From Thiohalomonas sp041685045 (GTDB taxonomy: Bacteria; Pseudomonadota; Gammaproteobacteria; Thiohalomonadales; Thiohalomonadaceae), in NCBI GenBank assembly GCA_041685045.1, contig JAWLGP010000015.1, positions 53,987 to 117,986 of the forward strand: 64,000 nucleotides of DNA, in the 5' to 3' direction. The translations under genes were made by a program, and so were the position numbers. The notes beneath the pieces are model-generated. The model was not told the DNA's origin, ran no database searches, and worked only from the letters and a program-made list of their open reading frames with translations. Shown one piece after another: positions 53,341 through 60,761 of this stretch (its first letter is position 1; every line of letters begins with the position of its first letter).

Positions 53341-54263
53341 GGTACGACAGCGATTTCGACGGCCCACCGGCCTGGTACAAAATGAAGAAACGCCCCAAAC
53401 ACCTGCCGCCGCACAAACAGGACGAACTGAACCGGATCGTCGCCGCCATCCGCGAACGGCACGACGTGGAAATGGTCATCCTCTTCGGCTCCCACGCGAG
53501 AGGCGACTGGGTCGAAGACCGCTACGTCGAAGACCACATCACCTACGAATACCGCTCCGACTTCGACATCCTCGTCATCGTCGCCGACAAAACCACCGAA
53601 CGCGACGTCAACTTCGATTCCGACCTCAAACAGACCCTCGAACCGGCCGAAAACGGCACCCGCGTCAACTACATCGTCCACACCATCCAGCACGTCAACC
53701 AAATGCTGGCCGAGCGCCGCTTCTTCTTCATGGACATCCTGAAGGAAGGCTACCTGCTCCATGACTCGGCGCGGTTCAAGCTGGCCCGGCCGCCGAAGGA
53801 ACTGCCGCCGGATGTGATGTTACGGCATGCGGAGGAGTATTTTGAGGAATGGATCAAAAGCGCAGACGGGTTTTTGAAAATGGCGAGGAACGCACAGTCT
53901 GAAGCCGAGCCCAAGATCGCCGCCTTTTTGCTGCACCAAGCCACCGAGCGCTACATCACCTGCCTCCTCCTCGTCCACACCGGCTACCGCCCCAAGGAAC
54001 ACGACCTCGAAAAGCTGATCCGCCAGGCCGCCGGCTTCGACCCCCGCTTCGCCACCGTCTTCCCCACGGAAACGGACGAGAACAAACACCTCTTCGACCT
54101 GCTGCGCCGCGCCTACGTCGATGCCCGCTACAGCAAGCACTACGCAATCACCGACGCCGAACTCAACGCCATCGCGTCTAGGGTCGAATCACTGAAGGAG
54201 CTCACGGATGAAGTGTGTTCCATGCGAATCCGTGCGTTGCGCAACACCTCTGATGGAGCGTGA
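53337..54263 (+). CDS. Nucleotidyltransferase (MNT)-HEPN fusion protein
   Basis: A 308-aa protein with GGAGG 7 nt before ATG 53337. The N-terminal minimal nucleotidyltransferase has 'VILFGSHARGDW' (Gly51-Ser52) and 'EYRSDFDILVIVAD' (Asp75, Asp77). The C-terminal HEPN domain (about residues 160-300) has 'AEEYFEEWIKSADGFLKMAR', 'AAFLLHQATERYITCLLLVH', 'KEHDLEKLIRQ' and 'AYVDARYSKHY'. In MNT-HEPN pairs the HEPN part can be an RNase toxin and the MNT an AMP-adding antitoxin; here they are fused. Toxic function is inference. Confidence 0.85.
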   Translation: MRYDSDFDGPPAWYKMKKRPKHLPPHKQDELNRIVAAIRERHDVEMVILFGSHARGDWVEDRYVEDHITYEYRSDFDILVIVADKTTERDVNFDSDLKQTLEPAENGTRVNYIVHTIQHVNQMLAERRFFFMDILKEGYLLHDSARFKLARPPKELPPDVMLRHAEEYFEEWIKSADGFLKMARNAQSEAEPKIAAFLLHQATERYITCLLLVHTGYRPKEHDLEKLIRQAAGFDPRFATVFPTETDENKHLFDLLRRAYVDARYSKHYAITDAELNAIASRVESLKELTDEVCSMRIRALRNTSDGA

Positions 54264-54324
54264 TTCATGGGTAGAAAAACGCTTTTGAGTAGTCTGGCCC
54301 CGCTATATATCGGGCGTGTATACC

Positions 54325-54405
54325 GATGCACCTGATGCACCTGATGCACCTGATGCACCTGATGCACCTGATGCACCTGATGCACCTGATGCACCTGATG
54401 CACCC
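54325..54405. repeat. 9-nt tandem repeat (GATGCACCT) x 9
   Basis: Eight exact GATGCACCT units and a ninth ending in C run without interruption. The period is a multiple of three, so every frame stays open ('DAP', 'MHL', or 'HQV' on the other strand). I see no supported start or ribosome site for a gene across it. It lies just before the first cassette boundary. Confidence 0.95.
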
Positions 54406-54470
54406 AAGGCGCAAGCCAATGCAAAGACGCCGAACTCCTGGTGTTTATGCGTTCGCAGACTGCATATCGC

Positions 54471-54496
54471 GGTTATGCGTCGGGAGACGTATAACC
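54471..54496. repeat. Hairpin GGTTATGCGTC / GACGTATAACC
   Basis: Eleven-base arms with one mismatch around a 4-nt loop. It may be the start (TTATGCG) and attC start (TATAAC) of a geneless cassette whose attC ends at 54607. Confidence 0.5.
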
Positions 54497-54613
54497 GCCG
54501 AGTCGGATGAGGGAAGAATCCTTGCAAGTGTCTGAATCGTTGTGGAATATAGCGGAAGGAAACGCTGCGTCGGCGGCGTTTATATGCGGCGAAACGCCGA
54601 CTTGTAGTTGGGC
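54489..54613 (+). other. Putative attC preceding the first gene cassette
   Basis: It begins GTATAAC, contains paired segments CGAGTCGG and CCGACTTG, and ends in the core GTTGGGC (54607-54613). TTGGGC is the start of the next cassette. It is longer (125 nt) and less regular than the following sites. Confidence 0.55.
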
Positions 54614-54639
54614 GTAAAGGTGCCGTTTTGCATCCGGTG

Positions 54640-54945
54640 ATGAACAACACTAAATGGGAAGAGCTGCGTTGCTCCATGTATGCGTTGGGCGCGCTGTCTC
54701 CGAAGTGGCGCACGAAAGATGCAGAAACTGGCTACGAGTCGGAATGGGATTCCGAGTGGTTCTACCACTTTAGCGTAGGCGGATACAAAAGCATTGAATG
54801 GGTCGAAATCCGGACAGCATCTCCAGAGCAAAATGCTGCGGTTGCAGATGCGCTACGAGCAATTCACGTTCCTGGCTGCAAAACGGAATACGGGTTCAAA
54901 GTGTTTGGGTATCTGAAAGAGGGGAGTGCTGTTGAATACATATAG
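54640..54945 (+). CDS. Cassette protein of the DUF6678 type
   Basis: A 101-aa protein 'MNNTKWEELRCSMYALGALS' with 'WRTKDAETGYESEWDSEWFYH' and 'SIEWVEIRTASPEQNAAV'. This fits the DUF6678 family as I remember it, a common small cassette and island protein of unknown function. ATG 54640 is chosen over upstream GTG/TTG codons by family length. The stop TAG abuts the attC start (GCCCAAC at 54946), as expected for a compact gene cassette. Confidence 0.75.
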   Translation: MNNTKWEELRCSMYALGALSPKWRTKDAETGYESEWDSEWFYHFSVGGYKSIEWVEIRTASPEQNAAVADALRAIHVPGCKTEYGFKVFGYLKEGSAVEYI

Positions 54946-55035
54946 GCCCAACAAACCGGTGAACCCGACGCCGGTAAGGCATGCAGCGCTTCGCGGAACC
55001 ATCCGTGGCGGCGCGGGTTACCGGCAGCGTTAGGG
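54946..55035 (+). other. attC site 1
   Basis: Starts GCCCAAC and ends with core GTTAGGG (55029-55035). Internal arms GGTGAACCCG and CGGGTTACC pair with one unpaired base, as usual for attC folded single strands. Its first bases are the exact complement of the cassette start at 54608. Confidence 0.85.
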
Positions 55036-55038
55036 GCT

Positions 55039-55293
55039 CTATTCCGTGACTTCCTGCCAATCGTCAGCAAGCAGATCCGTTTGCGATGCCAGCCACGGTA
55101 CAAGCTTGTTGTCTGCCGTCTTCATGCAGATAAACGGCAGCGTATCCATGTCGTTAATCTCCGGCCCGACGTCTGCAGTGAAGTCCCAGCGGTTTCCGTC
55201 CACTTGAAACAGGAACATGCCTTTTCCGTTCCAACCTTCGCGCCGGACCTTGAGCCCTGCTTTCAAGTATTCGAGCGCTGACCCAAATTTCAT
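55039..55293 (-). CDS. DUF2829 / Tad2-like protein (possible anti-Thoeris), reversed in its cassette
   Basis: An 84-aa protein with the DUF2829 pattern 'MKFGSALEYLKAGLKVRREG', 'WNGKGMFLF' (21-29), 'FICMKTADNKLVPWLASQTD' and 'LADDW'. Phage Tad2 proteins of this domain bind the cyclic-ADPR-type signal of Thoeris and block the defence; many phage and island proteins share the fold without a tested role. It is read opposite to the other cassette genes, so it must use its own promoter, which would lie within the attC2 region or beyond. Anti-defence function is inference from family. Confidence 0.8.
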   Translation of the reverse strand: MKFGSALEYLKAGLKVRREGWNGKGMFLFQVDGNRWDFTADVGPEINDMDTLPFICMKTADNKLVPWLASQTDLLADDWQEVTE

Positions 55294-55307
55294 CTTCGTT
55301 CACCTCC

Positions 55308-55395
55308 GCCCCTAACCAGGGCATCGAGTTGACCGCGAAAGTGCGGCGTTCTTTTCATCGTTCGGTGGGCGGCAACTCATGCCCGCCGTTATACC
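55308..55395 (+). other. attC site 2
   Basis: Starts GCCCCTAAC, exactly complementary to the cassette start TTAGGGGC (55030). It ends in GTTATAC (55388-55394). Internal arms include 'AGGGCATCGAGTTG' and 'CAACTCATGCCC', which pair with unpaired bases. Confidence 0.85.
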
Positions 55396-55425
55396 ATTAA
55401 CACAAACTGAGGACGGAACTCGGCT

Positions 55426-56781
55426 ATGCAGATACTTTCAGCATACCTCTTTGAAGCACCTCGCCTTCGTCCAGAAGACGTCATTGCTTCTGCTGATGCC
55501 ATTGCCGCAACGCTGGCAAACTGGATGATTGAGAAGGGCGCGTCGAACCCGGATCTCGAATCAGGAAGTTTCGTGTCAAAAACGAAGGGCTTTCCCCCTG
55601 GAAGCTACCATAGGAGAGTTGTTGCGTCCTCGTTAGGGACTTTGCAGGAACTGGTTCTCCAAGAGCCAACCAATTCTGGACAGATATTTATCACAACGAT
55701 ATCTGTCATTGCGCTGAACAATCGCGTGGTGGTCTACGCTACCCTGGCAGTAAAAAATGCGGCCGCTATGGTAGCACCGGTATTCACTGATCCACGATGC
55801 CCTTCCGTTGTGAAGCGGCTAATCGATATGCGAACGGACTGGGAGTTCGGGGGGTATCCGGTGCCACGCACCATTGCTGTACCGTTGTCGGGTACAGAAG
55901 GTGGGATGAACTTGGTGTCGATGCTCCAAGATCCGGCTAGAACGCTACCTGTCGTCGTTGTATCCGAGGTGGAGGGCGAGCCGATCTGGGAACGACTCGA
56001 AGACGTACTGGCCGCTGATTTGGCTGGGCTGGCGTGTGTTGTTCGTATCGACGAAGAAGCGTCCTGGACTTTGACTGATGAACTTGGAAAGCTTAACTCC
56101 TGCTATCTAGGCGCAGTTCGGCTTTACTGGCCGATGGCTAAAGGATCAGATGAAGCGGATGTGCCAAGAAGTTCGGTCTGGACAGCCAGTTATATGTTGT
56201 CCCAGGACAGCGACGGCAAAGGAATGCAACGTATCCGTGCGATGATCCGGCGGAGCGTCATGACCGTCGCATCGCTTACCATAGAGCCCCCGGCGGCGGC
56301 TCGTGAAATCCAGAACGAAGCGTCTAGAAGTAGATTTCGAGAATTGGAGCAACGCGCGAATTCAAACTCAGAAGAATTAGAGCTGGCCCGACTTTTCATT
56401 GAGGAGAACGAGGAGCTCAAGACCGCTTTAGATGAGGCTCGGCGCGAAGTTGCCCGGCAGGCAAGCAAAGCGGAAACTGCGGAGTACGCACTGAGCCGCA
56501 TCAAAGCTCAGGGGCTAGCGACAGAGCCTGAATCAGTAGACCTATCGGAGAGCGGTGCCCCTGAGCCTGGGGAGATTCGCTACTACAAGAAGACACGTAA
56601 TGCACCTTCGCATGATGTTCTTGTGCGAATACAGGATTGCGGTCACAACGCGTGGCAAGCTGCAAACAAAGCCGACAAAGCAAAGAAAGGTGTCGAAAAA
56701 CTCGAAGGTGGTTCGGCGTGGGCGAATTTTTATCACTGTGCAAAGTGTGCTGGTGGCGGGGTATGGAAAGTGGAGTGGTAA
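55426..56781 (+). CDS. Unrecognised 451-aa cassette protein with coiled coil and C-terminal Cys pairs
   Basis: A long protein for a cassette. The N-terminal half (residues 1-260) is mixed alpha/beta with 'SYHRRVVASSLGTLQELVLQ', 'NNRVVVYATLAVKN', 'RTDWEFGGYPVPRTIAVPLS', 'LAGLACVVRIDEEASW' and 'YLGAVRLYWPM'. A strong coiled coil follows (about 300-370; 'RFRELEQRANSNSEELELAR'). A C-terminal 'DCGHNAWQAANKADKAKKGV...YHCAKCAGGGVWKVEW' has Cys/His that could bind zinc. It has no membrane segment. Base composition is lower in GC than neighbouring core genes. A sensor or defence role is conceivable from location only. Its stop is 11 nt from attC3. Confidence 0.8.
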   Translation: MQILSAYLFEAPRLRPEDVIASADAIAATLANWMIEKGASNPDLESGSFVSKTKGFPPGSYHRRVVASSLGTLQELVLQEPTNSGQIFITTISVIALNNRVVVYATLAVKNAAAMVAPVFTDPRCPSVVKRLIDMRTDWEFGGYPVPRTIAVPLSGTEGGMNLVSMLQDPARTLPVVVVSEVEGEPIWERLEDVLAADLAGLACVVRIDEEASWTLTDELGKLNSCYLGAVRLYWPMAKGSDEADVPRSSVWTASYMLSQDSDGKGMQRIRAMIRRSVMTVASLTIEPPAAAREIQNEASRSRFRELEQRANSNSEELELARLFIEENEELKTALDEARREVARQASKAETAEYALSRIKAQGLATEPESVDLSESGAPEPGEIRYYKKTRNAPSHDVLVRIQDCGHNAWQAANKADKAKKGVEKLEGGSAWANFYHCAKCAGGGVWKVEW

Positions 56782-56792
56782 TCGGCAAGGTA

Positions 56793-56877
56793 GGTATAAC
56801 ATTTTGCTCCAGCCGACGCCGGGAAGCACTGTCGCTATGACCAAGCTGGGTAGCCGGCGCAGCTGAGCAAGCCGTTA
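56793..56877 (+). other. attC site 3, interrupted at its core by a group II intron
   Basis: Starts GGTATAAC, exactly complementary to the cassette start TTATACC (55389). Classic attC arms are GCTCCAGCCGACGCCGG and CCGGCGCAGCTGAGC. The final core reads GTTA (56874-56877) and is continued by GAGG only after the intron (58916). Confidence 0.88.
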
Positions 56878-58915
56878 GCGCGCCGCGCAAAGCGCGGCGC
56901 ATCTGGCCGGGTGAAAGTCCCGGCATGGTAAGGGTTAACCACCCACCATTACCGAGTGTTGCGCCTCTGGCGGAGCGCCGCTTGCGGTGAAAACTGCGAC
57001 CGGATGCGAACAAAAGAGGTGAAGCGTACACAGGGTACGTCATAGACCGGATGGGGACGCAGCCCCTTAGTGCTGGTATCGCTTCGAAAAGCCGTTCCGG
57101 ATTGGCGAGCGTTGTAACGTGCGTGAAGCCTAAATGAGCCGGGCGCATTGGTGAGCCCGGGGAAAGCCGGCGGAGTTCTCAAGCGACGGTATGTGACGAG
57201 AGATGCGTCGTGAACGCGGGAGACCCCTTGGGCTCCTGGTCGGGACCGGCGCTCATCCATGGCAAACAGTAGATTTGGCACGAATGGGAAACCAGGATAC
57301 AGAACAGAGCTGGAGCCTACCGATGAGCGAGACGGCCGAGACAGGTAGGGAGGCGAAACCCCGACAAAGGGCGACGCCACCGAAGGCCCTTGGGGAGTCG
57401 GATCACTCCATAGTACTCCGAGACGGTAGGGCCGATCACATGGGGAAGGGAGTGACAGTCGTACGCAGTCCGCAAAGGCCACTCGCGCCGGACATTGTAG
57501 GGCCGGAGAACGACGAGCCAACCTTCCTGCGGGCAATATCCACGAAGGCGGGTACTGCGAAAGCCCACCGATTCCAAAACCTCTACGGCTGCCTGAATGA
57601 GTCGCTCCTGCACCACGCGTGGCGGACCCTGAACAAGCGGGGCGCACCGGGCGTGGACAAGGTGACGACAGCCGAGTATGGCGAGAATCTGGACGAAAAC
57701 ATCCAGCGGCTGGTAGAGCGCCTGAAACGGAACGAGTACCGAAGCCGCTTGATTCGGCGCAAGTACATTCCGAAGGGAAACGGCAAAGAGCGTCCACTGG
57801 GGATCCCGGTCGTGGAGGACCGGTTGCTCCAGGCGGCGGCACGTCTGTTGCTGGAAGCGATCTACGAGCAGGACTTCCTACCGGCAAGCTACGGCTACCG
57901 GCGGGGTGTAGGCGCCCAGCAGGCGGTCAAAGACCTCACGTACGAACTGCAGTTTGGTCGTTATGGCTATGTTGTCGAGGCAGATATCCAAGGCTTTTTC
58001 GACAACATCGACCACGACTGGCTGCTGCGGATGCTCGGCGAACGGGTCGACGACAAGCCGTTTCTCGGACTCATCGACAGCTGGCTGAAAGCCGGCATTT
58101 TGGAACGCGACGGCACGGTGGTGCATCCGCACACCGGCACCCCGCAGGGCGGCGTGATCTCGCCGGTTCTGGCGAACATCTACCTGCACTACGTGCTCGA
58201 CCTGTGGTTCGAAAAGCGGGTTAAGCCGAACAGCGCCGGTCAGGCGTACCTGATCCGGTTTGCCGATGACTTCGTCTGTGCGTTTCAGTATCGCCGGGAG
58301 GCGCAGCGGTTCTACCGGACCTTACCGAAGCGACTGGGGGCCTTCGGCCTAGCCATCGCTCCGGAAAAGACCCGAGTCCACCGCTTCAGCCGCTTTCATC
58401 CTACCCGCACACGGCGGTTCACTTTCCTCGGCTTTGAGTTCTACTGGGAAGCCGACACCAAAGGCACCGCCCGTGTTTGGCGACGGACCAGCCGGAAGAA
58501 ACTGCGCGACGGGATCAAAGCCTGCAAGGAGTGGCTGAAAGCTCGCCGGTATCTTCCCCTACCGGCGCTGCTGGGGACGATGAAACGCAAGGTGCGGGGG
58601 CATTACAACTACTTCCGCGCCGTCGGCAACGTCTCGTCGCTGTGGTGCTTTCACAAGGCTGCGCTCAGCCTCCTCTACAAATGGCTGAACCGTCGGAGTC
58701 AAAGGCGTAGTCTGACCTGGGATGGCCTCAAGCGCGTGTTGGACACTCACCGGTTTCCGACACCCACCGAGGCTATGGCAGGTATTCGGAATCGGGGGCT
58801 TGCGTGAAGGCTCGACTTTCTGCGCGAGTGAGTATGACTGAGGAGCCCGGTGCGGGAAAACCGCACGCCGGGATCTGTGCAGGGGGCACCGGGTAACCGG
58901 TGTTCCTACTGCGAC
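56878..58915 (+). mobile_element. Group II intron inserted in an attC core site
   Basis: A 2038-nt intron. The 5' end GCGCG opens a strong stem (GCGCCGCGC-AAA-GCGCGGCGC) followed by 'GGCCGGGTGAAAGTCCCGGC'. It encodes a reverse transcriptase/maturase. Domain V is at about 58843-58876 (GAGCCCGGTGCGG-GAAA-CCGCACGCCGGG type). Domain VI folds as GCAG-GGGGCACCGG, loop, CCGGTGTTCC, bulged TA, CTGC, then GAC, placing a branch-point A close to the 3' end. Joining the exons gives GTTA+GAGG, matching CCTCTAAC at 59383. No endonuclease domain is present, as in attC-targeting class C introns. Confidence 0.88.
57323..58807 (+). CDS. ltrA: Group II intron reverse transcriptase/maturase
   Basis: A 494-aa protein starting at ATG 57323 with GGAG 7 nt upstream; the frame opens earlier at 57203. 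RT motifs in order are 'RTLNKRGAPGVDKVTTAEYG', 'YIPKGNGKERPLGIPVVEDRL', 'YVVEADIQGFFDNIDHDWLL', 'HTGTPQGGVISPVLANIYLH', the catalytic 'LIRFADDFVCAFQ' and 'FLGFEFYWE'. The maturase X domain follows ('LGTMKRKVRGHYNYFRAVGN'). There is no HNH endonuclease. It splices and mobilises its host intron. Confidence 0.95.
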   Translation: MSETAETGREAKPRQRATPPKALGESDHSIVLRDGRADHMGKGVTVVRSPQRPLAPDIVGPENDEPTFLRAISTKAGTAKAHRFQNLYGCLNESLLHHAWRTLNKRGAPGVDKVTTAEYGENLDENIQRLVERLKRNEYRSRLIRRKYIPKGNGKERPLGIPVVEDRLLQAAARLLLEAIYEQDFLPASYGYRRGVGAQQAVKDLTYELQFGRYGYVVEADIQGFFDNIDHDWLLRMLGERVDDKPFLGLIDSWLKAGILERDGTVVHPHTGTPQGGVISPVLANIYLHYVLDLWFEKRVKPNSAGQAYLIRFADDFVCAFQYRREAQRFYRTLPKRLGAFGLAIAPEKTRVHRFSRFHPTRTRRFTFLGFEFYWEADTKGTARVWRRTSRKKLRDGIKACKEWLKARRYLPLPALLGTMKRKVRGHYNYFRAVGNVSSLWCFHKAALSLLYKWLNRRSQRRSLTWDGLKRVLDTHRFPTPTEAMAGIRNRGLA

Positions 58916-58932
58916 GAGGTAGAGGGTAAGCG

Positions 58933-59382
58933 GTGGCACTAGTGTTCAAAGAAAAGCTTGAAGCACATGCCTTGGAGGCAGTGATCGCACTCCTGGGTAC
59001 TAGTTTGCCCGCTTGGCTTGTTCTTGCCGAAAGCCGGCTGACGCCCTATGTCGCCGAGCTTCAACCGTCAACTATCGTCCGCGCATGGGCAGTCCTACTT
59101 CTCGCGGCTCTTTGGGCAATAGCTCTCCTGCTGTTCTTCCGTCCGCGCCTCAAGTTCGATTCTCGGCTCGGTGTATACCGGGACCTGAAATCAGGATTGT
59201 CCTACTGCCCTTCGTGCCATTCGAAAAAGTTACGTTCTCCAATGAGAGAGCAGGAACAAGGTTGGCGGTGTGTCGTAAAGGACTGCAAAATGTTCTATCC
59301 GAATCCGGATTATGAGAACCCCAATCCGAGACCAAGAAGAAGGCAAATTAGCAGCGGGATTCACGGGTGGATGAGCCGTTGA
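58933..59382 (+). CDS. Cassette-encoded membrane protein with zinc ribbon
   Basis: A 149-aa protein starting at GTG 58933 with GAGGG 6 nt upstream. There are two hydrophobic segments (residues about 16-33 and 46-66, 'VRAWAVLLLAALWAIALLLF'). A short cytoplasmic domain follows with 'YCPSCHSKKLRSPM' and 'WRCVVKDCKMFYPNP', a CxxC...CxxxxC zinc-ribbon-like arrangement. No function is known to me. The stop ends exactly before CCTCTAAC, the attC4 start, so it is the gene of the intron-split cassette. Confidence 0.75.
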   Translation: MALVFKEKLEAHALEAVIALLGTSLPAWLVLAESRLTPYVAELQPSTIVRAWAVLLLAALWAIALLLFFRPRLKFDSRLGVYRDLKSGLSYCPSCHSKKLRSPMREQEQGWRCVVKDCKMFYPNPDYENPNPRPRRRQISSGIHGWMSR

Positions 59383-59404
59383 CCTCTAACTATCGGCTGC
59401 AAGA
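59383..59404 (+). other. attC site 4, left part only
   Basis: CCTCTAAC directly follows the preceding stop and is exactly complementary to GTTA+GAGG, the cassette start after intron removal. The right half of this attC is not visible; the sequence passes into the REP-transposase element. Confidence 0.65.
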
Positions 59405-59500
59405 GAGCAGGAGAAAGAGGACAGCCATCTTCCGGTTGACAGCCCTAACCGGAATGATTAGCTTCGACCTGTAGTCAACAAAACGCTCAGGGAGGGCAAC

Positions 59501-60508
59501 ATGACCAGGGCACGAAGGGAGCTCGTCGATCATCGGACCACGCCGTATTACCACTGCATCTGCCGCTGCGTCCGACGGGCGTTTCTCTGCGGCGAAGACC
59601 ACTTCAGCGGCAAGAACTACGAACATCGTAGAGGCTGGGTGCTGGAGCGCTTGCGAACGCTCCAGTCCGTGTTTGCGATCGACCTTTGCGCCTACGCGAT
59701 CATGTCGAACCACTATCACCTGGTGGTCCGCCTGAATCACCAAGAGGCGGAAAGCTGGAGCGAAGAGGAAGTGATGGAACGGTGGCAACGGCTGTTTTCG
59801 TTGCCGCTGCTGGTTGGCCGATACCGCGCCGGGCAAACCACCACGACCGCCGAGCAGCAAAAGGCGCAGGCCATCGTTGAAACCTGGCGCGAGCGGCTGA
59901 GCGACTTGTCCTGGTTTATGCGTAGCCTGAACGAAGACTTGGCTCGGCGGGCCAACGCCGAGGACGGTTGCAAAGGCCGTTTCTGGGAGGGTCGCTTCAA
60001 GAGCCAGGCGCTGCTCGATGAAGCCGCCGTGCTGACCTGCATGAGCTACGTCGATCTCAACCCGATTCGCGCGGGCATGGCTGAAACCCCGGAGGCATCC
60101 GAGTTCACCTCCATTCAGCAGCGTATTGCGGAATATGGCAGCCAAGCCACGGGAAAGGAGGTCAGCGCCAACGCACCGGCCCTGAGCCAGCTCTCCAGTC
60201 CCACGTCGGAAAGTCATCCCAACGCCTTCTCGTTCAGCACTGAAGACTACCTTGAACTGGTCGACTGGGCAGGGCGGGCCATTCGGGACGACAAACGGGG
60301 CGCGATCCCGGCAACGCTGCCGCCAATCCTTAAGCGCCTTCAGCTCGACCCGGAGCACTACCTCCGGCACGTCAAACGAGGCGGGCGAGCTTACCATGTG
60401 GCGGCAATCGGCCCGGTCGAACGCTTGCGGGAAGCGGCGGACAATCTGGGAAGGCGATTCCTGAAGGGACTCAGTCAGTCGAGAAATCTCTACGTCAGGA
60501 TGGCATGA
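59501..60508 (+). CDS. REP-associated tyrosine transposase (Y1/IS200-like)
   Basis: A 335-aa single-strand DNA transposase. The N-terminus is 'MTRARRELVDHRTTPYYHCI', the HUH motif is 'AIMSNHYHLVVRL' (His71, His73), and the catalytic-region motif 'MSYVDLNPIRAGMAE' is characteristic of RAYT proteins. The long C-terminal tail (from about residue 210) is usual in this subgroup. GGGAGGG lies just upstream of ATG 59501. It probably mobilises or spreads the flanking REP-like repeats. Confidence 0.9.
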   Translation: MTRARRELVDHRTTPYYHCICRCVRRAFLCGEDHFSGKNYEHRRGWVLERLRTLQSVFAIDLCAYAIMSNHYHLVVRLNHQEAESWSEEEVMERWQRLFSLPLLVGRYRAGQTTTTAEQQKAQAIVETWRERLSDLSWFMRSLNEDLARRANAEDGCKGRFWEGRFKSQALLDEAAVLTCMSYVDLNPIRAGMAETPEASEFTSIQQRIAEYGSQATGKEVSANAPALSQLSSPTSESHPNAFSFSTEDYLELVDWAGRAIRDDKRGAIPATLPPILKRLQLDPEHYLRHVKRGGRAYHVAAIGPVERLREAADNLGRRFLKGLSQSRNLYVRMA

Positions 60509-60528
60509 GGGAGGGGCGCGCGGTGCTG

Positions 60529-60672
60529 GCGGTTTACTTCAGCGGAAGAGTTGAGGAACGATGGAAAAAAATAAGATGGGTGTCCTCACTTTCTTCGGAG
60601 GCGGTTTACTTCAGCGGAAGAGTTGAGGAACGATGGAAAAAAATAAGATGGGTGTCCTCACTTTCTTCGGAG
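60529..60672. repeat. Two exact 72-nt tandem copies
   Basis: 60529-60600 and 60601-60672 are identical, each ending CTTTCTTCGGAG and containing AAGATGGGTGTCCTCAC. They form the right end of the REP-transposase unit. Confidence 0.97.
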
Positions 60673-60723
60673 TGACTGAACCGCGGGGCGTCTCAAGAGC
60701 GCCCAAGCGGGTGGAAGTTGAAA

Positions 60724-60761
60724 GTTCACAAATAGTGAACTAACGTGCACAAATTGTGAAC
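60724..60761. promoter_or_regulatory. Twin palindromic operators upstream of the HTH-nucleotidyltransferase gene
   Basis: GTTCACAAATAGTGAAC (60724-60740) and GTGCACAAATTGTGAAC (60745-60761) are related palindromes spaced exactly 21 bp apart, two helical turns. They end 16 nt before the ATG. Autorepression by the HTH protein is likely. Confidence 0.75.

Larger units (their letters stand above)
54471..59404 (+). mobile_element. Integron-type cassette array without an integrase in the window (CALIN)
   Basis: Successive attC-like sites (54489-54613, 54946-55035, 55308-55395, 56793-56877, and a partial one from 59383) separate small unrelated genes. Each cassette begins with bases exactly complementary to the start of its own attC: TTGGGC/GCCCAA, TTAGGGGC/GCCCCTAA, TTATACC/GGTATAA. 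No intI gene or attI was found. The array lies in atypical DNA bounded by IS and REP-transposase elements. Confidence 0.85.
59413..60672 (+). mobile_element. REP-associated transposase unit with inverted end repeats
   Basis: The left end contains GAAAGAGGACAGCCATCTT (59414-59432). The right ends contain AAGATGGGTGTCCTCACTTTC, in inverse orientation and in two tandem copies. The single gene between them is a Y1 REP-associated tyrosine transposase. Related end sequences recur at 61862-61882 and 63545-63566. Confidence 0.75.

Noticed and set aside
54325..54405. CRISPR array
   Set aside because: Units are 9 nt with no spacers; there are no cas genes in the window.
54316..54510. A small gene encoding a (DAP)n peptide
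   Set aside because: The tandem repeat keeps all frames open, and no ribosome site or family supports translation.
55426..56781. Assignment of the 451-aa protein to a named defence system
   Set aside because: Location and coiled coil alone are not enough; no diagnostic catalytic motif could be seen.
60529..60672. CRISPR or origin iterons
   Set aside because: Only two 72-nt head-to-tail copies without spacers; they match the ends of the REP-transposase unit.
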